Below, one piece after another: positions 23,256-32,755 of a DNA stretch of 64,000 nt (the first letter of the stretch is position 1; each line of letters opens with the position of its first letter). This DNA is from Cercis canadensis (lineage: Eukaryota; Streptophyta; Magnoliopsida; Fabales; Fabaceae). Made by a program: the position numbers and the translations under genes. The notes below the pieces were generated by a model. That model was not told the origin of the DNA and searched no databases. It saw only the letters and a program-made list of their open reading frames with translations. The DNA lies in NCBI GenBank assembly GCA_003255065.1, contig QAOA01002967.1, positions 150,404 through 214,403 of the forward strand, written 5' to 3'.

Positions 23256-23464
23256 TAAAAATAAAAACGTATAAGAGATGGAAAAGGTCTCAACTATTCA
23301 TTTAGTGTAATTGTATATTTATACAAACATAAAGACTATTTAAAATTCAAATAAAAAGGAAACTAACCCTAGATAAGTGAGCTGTTGTATGTTGGAGTTT
23401 GTTACAAGTATATTTGACTAAATAAAATAAAAACAAAATCTAACTAACTGTTGACTCACTAATA
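23256..23464 (-). repeat. copia 1, 5' LTR
   Basis: 209 bp, the same length as the 3' LTR at 6580-6788 and matching it at most positions. Confidence 0.88.
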
Positions 23465-23599
23465 CGACTTTTCTATTTCCTCTAAACGTTCTTACCATTA
23501 CTATTCGATCCCCTCTCATTGTCTTGATTTTGAGTTTTAAATTTATTTAACTGTGTCTCATTTCTAGTACATATAAATGAGGATGAGGTTATTGTTAGA

Positions 23600-23790
23600 T
23601 TTTTTTTTTGGTTTACACCCAAGGTATCCTCACACCCTTTGGATATGAGACTAATCCCTGTTTGGGATGGGAGTAATAATCAGTAAATCCCTCCCAACAA
23701 GTGCGACTTCAAGGATTCGAACTCAAAACCTTGAGCCTAAAATGCCTTGGGGCTCAGCCTGCTTTCACAGAGTCAACGCATTGTTAGTAT
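23600..23790 (-). repeat. possible tRNA-derived SINE remnant
   Basis: The minus strand carries 'gagttcgaatcc' (about 23714-23725), a strong Pol III B-box, within a block of about 190 bp (GGCTCAAGGTTTTGAGTTCGA, then GGGAGGGATTTACTGATTATT) that resembles plant SINE heads. The remaining intergenic sequence at 23465-23600 and 23790-23963 shows nothing else. Confidence 0.4.
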
Positions 23791-23963
23791 TGTTAGATTA
23801 TTTAATCCTATGTGGACTAGCATTGTCACACCTTTTACTAAAACTCATATCAATGTAAAACCATTTGTGATATGCGAGCCTTGATGCATGGGTTTTCTAT
23901 GATGGCTAATTTAATCTATATTGTAAACACAAAGAGAGACCTTTAATATCATCTTATATAATG

Positions 23964-24151
23964 TGTTAGATATAAAACCATTCATGGGCCTTCACCTAAC
24001 AACTTAAGCTTTTGGATTGAATCGGTTCTTGACATAGTATCAGAGCCTCTTTGACCAAAGGGCTTTCGCGTGCAGAGACGTATTAGATATAAAACCATTC
24101 ATCGACCTTTACTTAACAATTTAAGCTTTTAGGTTGAATCGGTTCTTGACA
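23964..24151 (+). mobile_element. TRIM, copy B (internally deleted)
   Basis: 71-bp direct repeats at 23964-24034 and 24081-24151 match copy A. The primer site TAGTATCAGAGCC (24035-24047) has one change. The interior is only 46 bp, lacking about 100 bp present in copy A but keeping the 'aaagggctttcgcgtgc' block before the 3' repeat. As in copy A, the 5' repeat starts TGTTAG and the 3' repeat TATTAG. Flanking pentamers (TAATG and ATATG) do not match cleanly. Confidence 0.9.
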
Positions 24152-24360
24152 ATATGTATTAATGTTGATATAAGAATTATCTAACCCAAGTAATAAGTTC
24201 ATCAATTCGAGTTAATCAAGGTTTGAATCTTAGGACCAGCACCCACCCTGATTGCACTAGGGTTGACGTGGGAGACATGCTTTTATGATGGCTTGATGAG
24301 GGATTTACTCTCAGAGAACAAAAGCTAACTCAAGAGTGTTGAACCACAAAAAGAATAAAA
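24152..24360. other. intergenic, nothing recognised
   Basis: Short AT-rich linker between TRIM copy B and the duplicated segment. Confidence 0.5.
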
Positions 24361-25041
24361 TTCAAAATCAAACTGTATTGTGTATGACGTTCACTAATTA
24401 AACCTAAAACTTGGCATTGGTGGAAACACACTATAATGTAGCCAATGTCTCCTAATATGTGAAAAACATTTTTTTGAGGTGCCTAAGATGTGAAATTTAA
24501 ACATTAGTGTCAATTAAAGAACCTGTTTTTTTTTTTTTCCCATTTGCATATTTGATGATTATCAATTTGGAGAAGTGTCGCATGCAAAATGAACATATGG
24601 AGCAAATTTAAATGCAGCAAGGATTTAGAACCAAGTCTACAATTATGATTTTTCCAAACTAATTAAGCTTAATATCTTGTACTTTTCCTGAATTTTATTT
24701 TTTGAAGAGACAGTAGTTTTCGGCATACGAACAAAGAAGGTGCTAAGATCTGTCCAACACTTAACTGTCTGTTTTTGGTATATAGAGTCATAAGCTTGGG
24801 ATTATTGCTCTGTACCAAGAACAAATCACCAAATAAACAATCTCATCATTATTATCTATTCACTATTCAGTAAAAAAAAATATGAACTCTAAATTCCCAG
24901 CACAGCAGGGTCATTTAAATAAATATGTATACCAAACCCTACCATACAATAAATAAGCCCTAAATCCATGAAAAATTTAAATAAGTTGAAATCTTTTATA
25001 TAGGGAAACCAAGAAAATAGACAGTAAACCTTGAGAGATTT

Positions 25042-25925
25042 CATAGTTGGAGTGAAAGGTTGTGCTCATCATGATAAGTGTGGAGTTCGAGTTCTAAGTC
25101 AATGCTTTTGTCTTTATCAATTTCCTCTCCTCCAATTCCTCCTTGGAAACTATAAACCTTCAATATCATAATCCATTATGGGGTTCTCAGAGTTCTGGAT
25201 TTTAGAAGGAAAAGGCAAAGAACCTGTTCCTGCAATGTTTGACGGAAGATTCAAATTCAAAAGGAGAGAATTGTTGTCCTCGATCTCAGTTGGAAGGTAA
25301 TTGACATCAAATGTATTCTCAAAATAAAGATCAGGATGCAAGTCAATATTCTTTTTCCATTCCAGATCATCACCATCATCCATTTTTTTCATCGTTTTGA
25401 AGCAAGGCTCTATGCTTTCAACTTCCTCCATTACTCTCTTGTCCTTTCGATCTTGTGGTTCATTAGGAACTTCAACTTCGAATATTGCTTCCACATTAGG
25501 CCGAGGCTTGAAAAATCGATTTTGGGACATCAGAAATTTCAAGTTTCACCGTTGTGCCCTTGATGCCGCAAGACCTACTATCGACTGGAGCAGCACCATA
25601 TAGCAAACCATTCTTGCCCAGGTATTCTTCTGACCGGGTGGCAGCCATAGCTACCGATATCGCGTTATTGGCACCCGAAGGCTGACCTTGATCTGGATTA
25701 GTGTTGCTTGGGCCACATAAAATTCCTTGCTCAACCAAGGCCTTCTTGATAAGAGCATCGTTGTAGACGAAACCCTTGTGGTTCTGATCTTCTTTTCGGA
25801 CATCAACAGGATTTTCTTCCTCAGCCATGGATTCCAAAATTGGGTTAGGAGAACTATCGGGGGAGGATTCATCCGCTGAAGCATTGGTGTTAGGGTTTTC
25901 TTTCTGGGAATTGGCTTCTTCTATG
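25042..25925 (-). pseudogene. decayed duplicate of the EAR-motif gene
   Basis: Aligns with the 3831-4622 protein from its first residues to its last. Visible lesions: the start codon equivalent reads ATA (25923-25925), so the first usable ATG is about 32 codons later (25826-25828); the frame changes near 25500-25545; and it changes again near 25153, just after DYDIEG, where a stop follows in the old frame. Beyond that the old tail is still readable as IDLELEL...LSLQL with a stop at about 25044. It also has an extra stretch of about 50 codons between the QPSGA and EVPNEPQDRK landmarks that unit 1 lacks. The DLNxxP motif has become DVNYLP. A spliced or restarted product cannot be excluded, but the lesions favour a pseudogene. 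Confidence 0.75.
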
Positions 25926-26015
25926 GTAGAACTGCGGCTAGGTTTTTTCGTGGCAGTGAAGAGATCTAAGAGGGTTGGTGGGAAAATTGGGCTTGGATTT
26001 AGAGTTCGGAAATAA

Positions 26016-26024
26016 AAATATATA
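26016..26024 (-). promoter_or_regulatory. TATA-like element of the decayed duplicate
   Basis: The minus strand reads 'tctatatattt', in the same position relative to the coding region as the TATA box of unit 1. Confidence 0.45.
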
Positions 26025-26260
26025 GACAGAAGGAGAAGGAGAAGGAAGCTCTCTTAGTAGAGATCGGAGAGCTTAAAAAAGAAAGGTTTCAAGGGAACGC
26101 TATAATGAGAGGTAATCATTACTCATCGATTTGGATGAAGCTCAAGGGAAAAAGCTGTTTGGTTCATCTCATACGGTGAGTACTTTTGGGCCCATTAAAT
26201 TTCTTTTATTAGGTTTTTAATAGTTTAAAGTGGCTTTGAGAAAACTAGTTTATTAAATTA

Positions 26261-26617
26261 TTATTTTTTCAATATTTTGACAAAGCCAAAAGAGCCTCAG
26301 GATGTTGTCGCAGCCGAATCTTATTAGGATTAGGAAAGATAGTGAAATAGCAACCAAGGTGATGGAAGAAACGAGATATTAAGCAAATTAAAAAAAATAT
26401 ATATATAATAATTTTCATGGTGCTTGCGCTTCAAAAGTAGCCATTGGATCTGCATATTTTTTTTCATTTATATATTAAACAATAATAAGTGAATAAAATA
26501 ATTAGAATAAAACACAGCATATCCCATATTACAAGACAAAGCACAAAGGGATCTCCTAAAAAGGTAGAGGTCCCATGAGCCAATCCCATACTCCCATATC
26601 TCAAGTTGAAAAAGAGA
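26261..26617. other. intergenic, nothing recognised
   Basis: AT-rich, with a T-run at 26457-26464. No gene or repeat boundary could be fixed. Confidence 0.5.
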
Positions 26618-26940
26618 ATTGCTATGCTACCACCTTTTAAAGTGGGAGATAGCCCTATCACTCACTTAAAACTTTTATTTTGGTTATTTAATTTATTTTG
26701 AATCTCTCCTCAATAAGAGCAATCCATTGTAGACCAAAACAGTTAAACACTAGCAAAAATGACATAAATTAAAAGTTTTAAACTAAAGTTTATGTAGACT
26801 AATAATTTTTCACTATGGCCTAATTCATACAGTTTAACTATTGTTCAACTGTTTTGACTCACATAATTTGGTTTTGGAAGTGCTTTAGAATGAATTTTAA
26901 AATAAGAGTTATTTATGCTCATAAAATAAATAGGAGTTAT

Positions 26941-27234
26941 TGTAAAATCTCAAAGAGAATGAACAAGGAAAGGGAAAGAACACTAGAGAAACTTGTGAAA
27001 GCTTTTCCTGTATATTCCAATATGCAGAAGATACAATACATCAGAGTCATATATACACAGTAACCATGTAACTACAAGAATGCCACGTAGGCAACAACTA
27101 ACCCAACAGTTAACAACCTAACTAACTATAGTTAATGAACTAACTACAAAGAGCAAATTAACTAAGCTTAACTAATAATCAACTCAAGTAAACATACTTG
27201 GTTCTATAAATAATCGAACAAGTAATTCTCTACA
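26941..27234 (-). repeat. copia 2, 3' LTR
   Basis: 294 bp. The polypurine tract 'ttgaggggggga' lies just inside it on the minus strand (27235-27247). Confidence 0.95.
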
Positions 27235-27365
27235 TCCCCCCCTCAAGTTGGAGCGTGAGGATGATGAAAATCATCCATGCCCAACTTGGAAAGGATGGAA
27301 TGAAACTGAGGACTGGCGAGATTCTTGGTAAATATGTCAGCAAGCTATGATTTTGTGGAGATGTA

Positions 27366-28591
27366 CTATGGGAGAACAAGACCTGCTTTGTACTTGTCAC
27401 GTACGATATGACAATCAATCTCAAGATGTTTAGTTCTCTCATGGAATACCGAATTGGCTATAATATGGAGGGCAGCCATGTTGTCACACCAAAGGGGAAT
27501 AGGTAAAGGAAAGCTGACATGAAAATCTTGCAAGATATAAGTAATCCATTGCAGTTCACAGACAGTGGTGGCAAGACTTCTATATTCAGCTTCAGCAAAG
27601 GATCTACTGACAGTAGTTTGCTTCTTGGTTTTCCAAGAGATAAGGGAGGAGCCAAGAGAGACACAATACCTTGTGATAGACCTCCAAGTATCCTTACAAG
27701 CAGCCCAATCTGCATCACAGAATGATAAGAGGGTGAATGTGGAGATAGAAGAGAAAAATAAACCTTGGGAAGGAGTGCACTTGAGATATTTGAGCACATG
27801 GAAAGCTCCATTCTAGTGTGCTTGAGTAGGTGAGTGAAGATACTGACTAAGTTGTTGGACAGCATAGGTGATGTCTAGCCGAGTTAAGTTGAGATAGAGC
27901 AATCTCCCAATAAGTCGTCTATATCTTTTTTTGGTTCAGAGATAAAAGCACCTGTTGAGGAGAAATGTTGTCTTTTAGGTAATGGAGTTGCCATTGGTTT
28001 TGCCCTAAGGAGACCAGCATCTTGTAAGATGTCCAGAACATACTTCCTTTGAGTAACATAGGTGCCTGTAGATCCATGAGCTATTTCTATACCAAGAAAG
28101 TACTTGGCATAACCCAAATCTTTGATGGTAAAGGCAGAATGAAGAAAAGCTTTAACTTGCTGAATGTGAGTCTCATGAGTTCCAGTGAGTAGGACATCAT
28201 TGACATATACCAACAAAGCCAAGAAAGAGTGAAAGGTGTGCATGGTAAACAAGCAGTGATCATGTCCACTCTGCTGGAAGCCAAAATCCTTAAGTTTTGC
28301 ACAAAACTCAGCATTCCACTATCGAGATGCCTGTTTTAAGGCATAAAGAGACCTTTTTAGTAGGCATACTTCAGTTGACTTAGCCTTGTGATATCCTTGA
28401 GGTGGTAGCATGTAGACCTCTTCATTAAGGTAACCATGCAGAAAAGCATTGTTAATATCGAGTTGATGGAGGGCCCAATATTTAGCAGTGGCAATTGCCA
28501 AGAACATCTGGACTGTGACAAGCTTAGCTACAGGAGAGAAGTTGTCCTTGTAATCAACTCCTTCAATCTGGTAATAGCCTTTAGCTACCAA
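27366..28591 (-). pseudogene. copia 2 reverse transcriptase and RNase H
   Basis: RT begins before 28591 ([54 protein letters not shown]). The catalytic motif is YVNDVLL (about 28190), where YVDD is expected, so one catalytic Asp is Asn. RNase H (27366-27797) shows CDADWAACKDTWRSITRY, SWKTKKQTTVSRS and AEAEYRSLA. Frames change near 28315 and 27880. Confidence 0.88.
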
Positions 28592-30539
28592 TCTAGCCTT
28601 GTATCAATCAAGGGTGCCATCAGGTAGATACTTCACTTTGTACACCCATTTAGACCCAATTGCCTTCTTTCCTTTAGGCAAAGGAACTAAGTCCCAAGTG
28701 TGGTTAGATTCAAGTGCCTACAACTCTTTGTTCATGGCCTCAACCCATTTATCATTCTTGCTTGCATGATAGTAAGAACAAGGTTCTGGTACAATGGATA
28801 CATTTGCAAGAAAACACATGTAATTGTGTGTGAAATTGGTGGATTTGTGATAGGGGAAGGTGTTTGTTGTATATGAGAAAGAACCTATAATTACAGATGT
28901 AGGAGCAGCAGGAAAAATAGCAGGTAAAGTTGAAGGAATTAATACACTAGAGACAAAATCAGTAAGCCATGCTGGTTTAGTGGTGTGTCTGGTGCTGTGA
29001 CGTAAGATAGGAGTAGGCACAGCAGAAGACAAAAGAAGATGGGGTTGTGCAGTGGAAGAAGGTGGAGAGGAGGATGAAGGAATTGGCTCAAAAGAAAGAT
29101 CAGTTGGATCAGAAATAGATGCAGGAGGCACAGCAGGTAAGGTTGGTGATGAAGCAGTAGGAGGCTGAGTAGTATTAGGCAGAATAGGAGAATCAAGAAA
29201 AGGAAGAGGTAGAGAGACTTCATTGCTTTCAGGAGGGATTTGCTCAAAAGGAAACTTATTCTCATGAAATACAACATCTCTACTAGTATAGATCCGATGT
29301 GTATGTAAGTCATAGACTCTAAATGCCTTTTGTCCAGTGATAAAACCAACAAAAATGCATTTAGATGCTCTAGTTACAAACTTATCTCTGTGAGGGTGAG
29401 TGTTAGTGGCATAACACAAACAACCAAAACATTTAAGAAGAGTATAATCAGGTTTTTTAGCATGTAAAAGTTCATAAGGAGTTTGCCAATTCAAAATACC
29501 CGTAGGTAATCTGTTAATGATGTATGCAGCCATGAGAAGAGAGTGACCCCAACACTTGATAGGCAAATGTCCCTGAAACATCAGGGCTCGAGCAATTTGT
29601 AGATATGTTTATGCTTTCTTTCAACAATCCCGTTCTGTTGGGGGGTGTAGACATAACTTTTATGATGTATAATTCCCATTTCAGAGAAAAAGGACTGACA
29701 TGCATTATTAGTAAATTATGTCCCATTGTCTGTCCTAATACATTTAACTAATGTGTTAAACTGAATTTGAATCATTTTAAAGAAAAGTTTCAGTGTTTCC
29801 AGTATTTGAAGTTTATGCCTAAGCAAGAAAATCCAAGTTGCCCTGCTATGATCATCCACCACAGTGAGCATGTAGTGTGCCCCTGTGATAAAAGCTTTGC
29901 TATAAGGTCCCCACAGATCTATATGCATGAGATCAAAGTTAGAATCTGAGCAAGTATTGCTAAGGGGAAATGTTTAGACTTATGACAGATGTCACAAGGC
30001 GAAAGCTATGTGGGATCAATATTTTTAAGGAAAGGTATATGCTGTAAAGCCTTCAAAGGGGGGTGGCCAAGTCTATTGTGCCACAAAATGTCAGGAATTT
30101 TATTTGAAACAACTGTAGCAGTACAGGGAATGTGAACTGAATTACAAGCAGAAGTACAAAGTGATTTGACTAGATCAGATGTATTATTACAAGAATTTGA
30201 GGAAGCATGACCATGACCATGAAAAGAAGTTTTGTCTAAAATGTATAGATTCCCAAGCACTTTACCAACTGCTAGAATATCTTTAGTCTGTTGGTCCTGC
30301 AAAATGCATTTATCAGGAAGAAAAATAAATTGTATTTGTGCTGTTTTGGCAAGCCTTCTTACTGAGAGAAGATTAAATTTGAAGCTAGGTACGTATAGTG
30401 CATCTATGAGTGTGAGAGTGGGGCTGAGTTTAACATTTCCTACTAGGTGAACCATTTTAACTGAGCCATCTGGCAGGAAAACTGAAGTTAGGTGTGTTAC
30501 TTGCTTTGGATGATCGAATAGCTTAAGGCTAACACACAT
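28592..30539 (-). pseudogene. copia 2 integrase and C-terminal domain
   Basis: GAG-pre-integrase and the zinc-binding HNRLGHPPLKAL region lie near 30060-30090. The integrase core follows: HIDLWGPY, VVDDHSRATWIFLLRHK and RTDNGT (29716-29928), then a break and AYIINRLPT..NWQTPYELLH, LKCFGCLCYATN and KCIFVGF (28718-29581). A Pro/Ser-rich linker leads towards RT. At least three frame breaks. Confidence 0.85.
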
Positions 30540-30600
30540 GTGATTTGATGCACTTGTATCAACTATCCATGTACCAGGATCTATACTATCTACTGATAGT
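30540..30600 (-). pseudogene. copia 2 protease active-site region
   Basis: The minus strand reads GTWIVDTSASNHM. The copia norm is DTGASNHM, so the Gly after the catalytic Asp-Thr has become Ser. A frame linking this to the Gag knuckle upstream is not continuous. Confidence 0.7.
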
Positions 30601-30713
30601 GAAGCAGAATGTAAAATCGAATGAGGAATGTTACTTGCAAAATTTTCAAGGTGTGCAAAGTTAATGTGGTTCCCTTCAATGCCCCCTTGTCCTTTAATTA
30701 GTTTTGACAGCTC

Positions 30714-31786
30714 CTATTGAATGATCTCCGTTAGAGTAGTTTTGTGATCATTGTCTTTCCTAGTATCATGTTCCATGTTAACATCCAGAGGATGGTTAGC
30801 AAAGTTGGCCATATGCTTTCCACCTGAATTTTGATTTTGTTGGTCCTTGAGTTCCTTGTACCATTCAGGATAGCCATGCAACTTGAAACAGATATCCTTA
30901 GTATGACCTCCAGTATTACAATGAGTACATTTCTCATTTCTCTTGTCATTGTAGCTTTGCTTCTTATGGTTTCCTAAGTTTGTCCGTCCTCCACCAGAGC
31001 CTCTTCCCATAGGTGTTCTCACAAACATTGCTGAATTCTCAGCTCTTCCTCCCAAGTTAACATGTATTTCTCTTTGTTTCTCAATTCGCAAGATCAAAGA
31101 GTATGCCTTATTAATTGAAGGCAAAGGATCCATCACCAAGATTTGGTTCCGGATATGATCATAATCATCTCCTAGTCCCATTAGAAATTTTAGTAATTTT
31201 CCAGAGTTAACAAGGTCAGATACCTTCTTTGTAACACCACAAGCACAATTCTTGCAAGTGCACTGTGGCATAGGTTGTACACAAGCTAGTTCATCCCAGA
31301 GTTTTTTCAGCTTAGTGAAATACTTCACCACTGACTGACTTCCTTGAGAAATTGCACTAATTTCTCTCTGAATTTGATAGACCTGCGGTCCATTTGACTC
31401 ACCGAATCTTTCGTCCAATTCCAACCAGAGTTCCCTTGCAGTAGATGCATAGAGAAATGCTTCGACTATGTCTTTAGAAATTGAGTTCAGGATCCATGAC
31501 CTGATTATGTAATCCACTGATCGTAATCACCAGAATCTTCTTCAGGCATCTTGTATCTTCCATCGATGGATCCGAGCTTCACCTTAGCTCCAAGTGCGAT
31601 CTTGATTAATCTATTCCAAGATAAGTAGTTGTTACCAGTCAAAGTTGTCAAGACAAGTTGCATTCCTGGATGATCCGAGTTTGCCAGTGCCATTGGATCT
31701 CCATTGGAATTGCTTGTTGATTCCTTATGCGAAGCTGTAGTTGCTGTTGTAGTATTAGTTGCCGCTTCCATCATCAACCGAATCAA
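30714..31786 (-). pseudogene. copia 2 gag
   Basis: Starts at 31786 or at the second Met. It contains LTTLTGNNYLSWNRLIKIALGAK, the usual copia Gag head, then loses frame near 31515 at DYDQW. It resumes at about 31517 with DYIIRSWILNSI and continues for over 250 codons to the CCHC zinc knuckle CTHCNTGGHTKDIC, which has an intact C-x2-C-x4-H-x4-C pattern (about 30945-30905). A single one-base loss seems to be the main lesion. Confidence 0.85.
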
Positions 31787-31858
31787 AACAGAGTAATCTT
31801 CTTAATTCTTCTTCAGAGAATCAACAAGACAAAGGTATAAGCAAATCTAGATCGATTT

Positions 31859-31870
31859 GCTCTGATACCA
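31859..31870 (-). other. primer-binding site (initiator tRNA-Met), copia 2
   Basis: The minus strand reads TGGTATCAGAGC, a perfect plant initiator-tRNA-Met site, directly against the 5' LTR. Confidence 0.95.
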
Positions 31871-32165
31871 TGTAAAATCTCAAAGAGAATGAACAAGGAA
31901 AGGGAAAGAACACTAGAGAAACTTGTGAAAGCTTTTCCTATATATTCCAATATGCAGAAGATACAATACATCAGAGTCATATATACACAGTAACCGTGTA
32001 ATTGTAAGAATGCCACGTAGGCAACAACTAACCCAACAGTTAAGAGCCTAACTAACTATAGTTAATGAACTAACTAAAAAAAGCAAATTAACTAAGCTTA
32101 ACTAATAATCAACTCAAGTAAAACATACTTGGTTCTATAAATAATTGAACAAGTAATTCTCTACA
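31871..32165 (-). repeat. copia 2, 5' LTR
   Basis: 295 bp, near-identical to 26941-27234. Confidence 0.96.
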
Positions 32166-32404
32166 GTTATCTATATACAAATAAAAAGTAAAAATTTTTG
32201 AGGGAGTTGATAGTGCTACCTCCCACTTTAGAGGGAAGATAGAATATGAATTCTTACTAAAAAAATCTATAGCTCTATCAATCTAATGGTTTAAAAAAAA
32301 ATAAAACCATATTACAAAATATTAGGTTATATCAATAGAACCTCTAAATTTTTATTTCAAAATGAAATATATACTTGTAAATTTCTAGGATCGCCCTTCC
32401 ATAC

Positions 32405-32755
32405 TGATGAACACACTTTTTATACAATAGTTATCCCTCATATTTAGTCTTTTAAACCTCTTTTGGGCTGAATTGCATAGACTTGGACCTCATTTCATGA
32501 CTTTGGGATCCAATTGTGCCTAATTGCATTTTTCAGCAATACTGAGCATTTTATGCTGTCTCTGTATTTCGTGCATATCTTGAGTTCTAGATGTCTAAAA
32601 TTTCGAGTCATACCTTGTAGGAAAGCTGAGAGACGTTTCTACAACTTTCATTCAGGGCTCCAAAGCCAATTCGGATGTCCAGAAGGTCATATGCAGCCTG
32701 GAAACTAGAGAAGACATGCTGTCTGATGAGCTGCCGAGGCTCCTCAAATTACTTA
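32405..32755 (+). repeat. chimeric LTR fragment of the second Athila-like family
   Basis: 32405-32723 matches the first 319 bp or so of the family-2 LTR in plus orientation, starting exactly at its tip TGATGAACACAC. At 32724 the sequence switches to the other tip of the LTR in inverted orientation (TGATGAGCTGCCGAGG..., to about 32755) and then leaves the repeat. No internal element sequence is attached. Confidence 0.85.

Larger units (their letters stand above)
6580..23464 (-). mobile_element. Ty1/copia LTR retrotransposon 1, split by a nested gypsy element
   Basis: The two 209-bp LTRs are 6580-6788 (3' LTR) and 23256-23464 (5' LTR); they match at most positions. The outer flanks read CAACT (6575-6579) and CGACT (23465-23469), a 5-bp target duplication with one change. 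The interior, read on the minus strand, gives Gag, zinc knuckle, protease, integrase, RT and RNase H, the copia order. It is interrupted at 7825-20113. Without that insert the element is about 4.6 kb, a normal copia size. Stops and frameshifts occur throughout, so it is dead. Confidence 0.93.
24360..26260 (-). repeat. tandem-duplicated segment, unit 2 (decayed gene copy)
   Basis: Same orientation and order as 3050-4945, with many substitutions and small indels. The DNA transposon found beside unit 1 at 4957-6231 is absent at the equivalent end of unit 2 (about 26260), so that transposon came in after the duplication or lies just beyond its edge. Confidence 0.88.
26941..32165 (-). mobile_element. 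Ty1/copia LTR retrotransposon 2, complete with target duplication
   Basis: LTRs of 294 bp (26941-27234, 3') and 295 bp (31871-32165, 5') have perfect TGTA...TACA-type tips and differ at about ten positions plus one indel by my hand count (roughly 3-4%). Perfect 5-bp target duplication GTTAT at 26936-26940 and 32166-32170. Total length is 5225 bp. Gag, protease, integrase, RT and RNase H appear in copia order on the minus strand. Several frameshifts and stops make it defective despite the well-preserved ends. Confidence 0.96.
26618..32245. mobile_element. MITE-like element split by copia 2
   Basis: The left arm (about 26618-26690) and the right arm (about 32195-32245) are inverted copies of each other. 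Both contain 'aaagtgggag', 'tagc.ctatca' and a nearby A/T-rich tail 'acttttatttt'. With copia 2 and one target copy removed, the element would be about 400 bp with inverted ends of about 45 bp or more. No transposase is present. Its own target duplication could not be fixed, so the superfamily is open. Confidence 0.55.
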
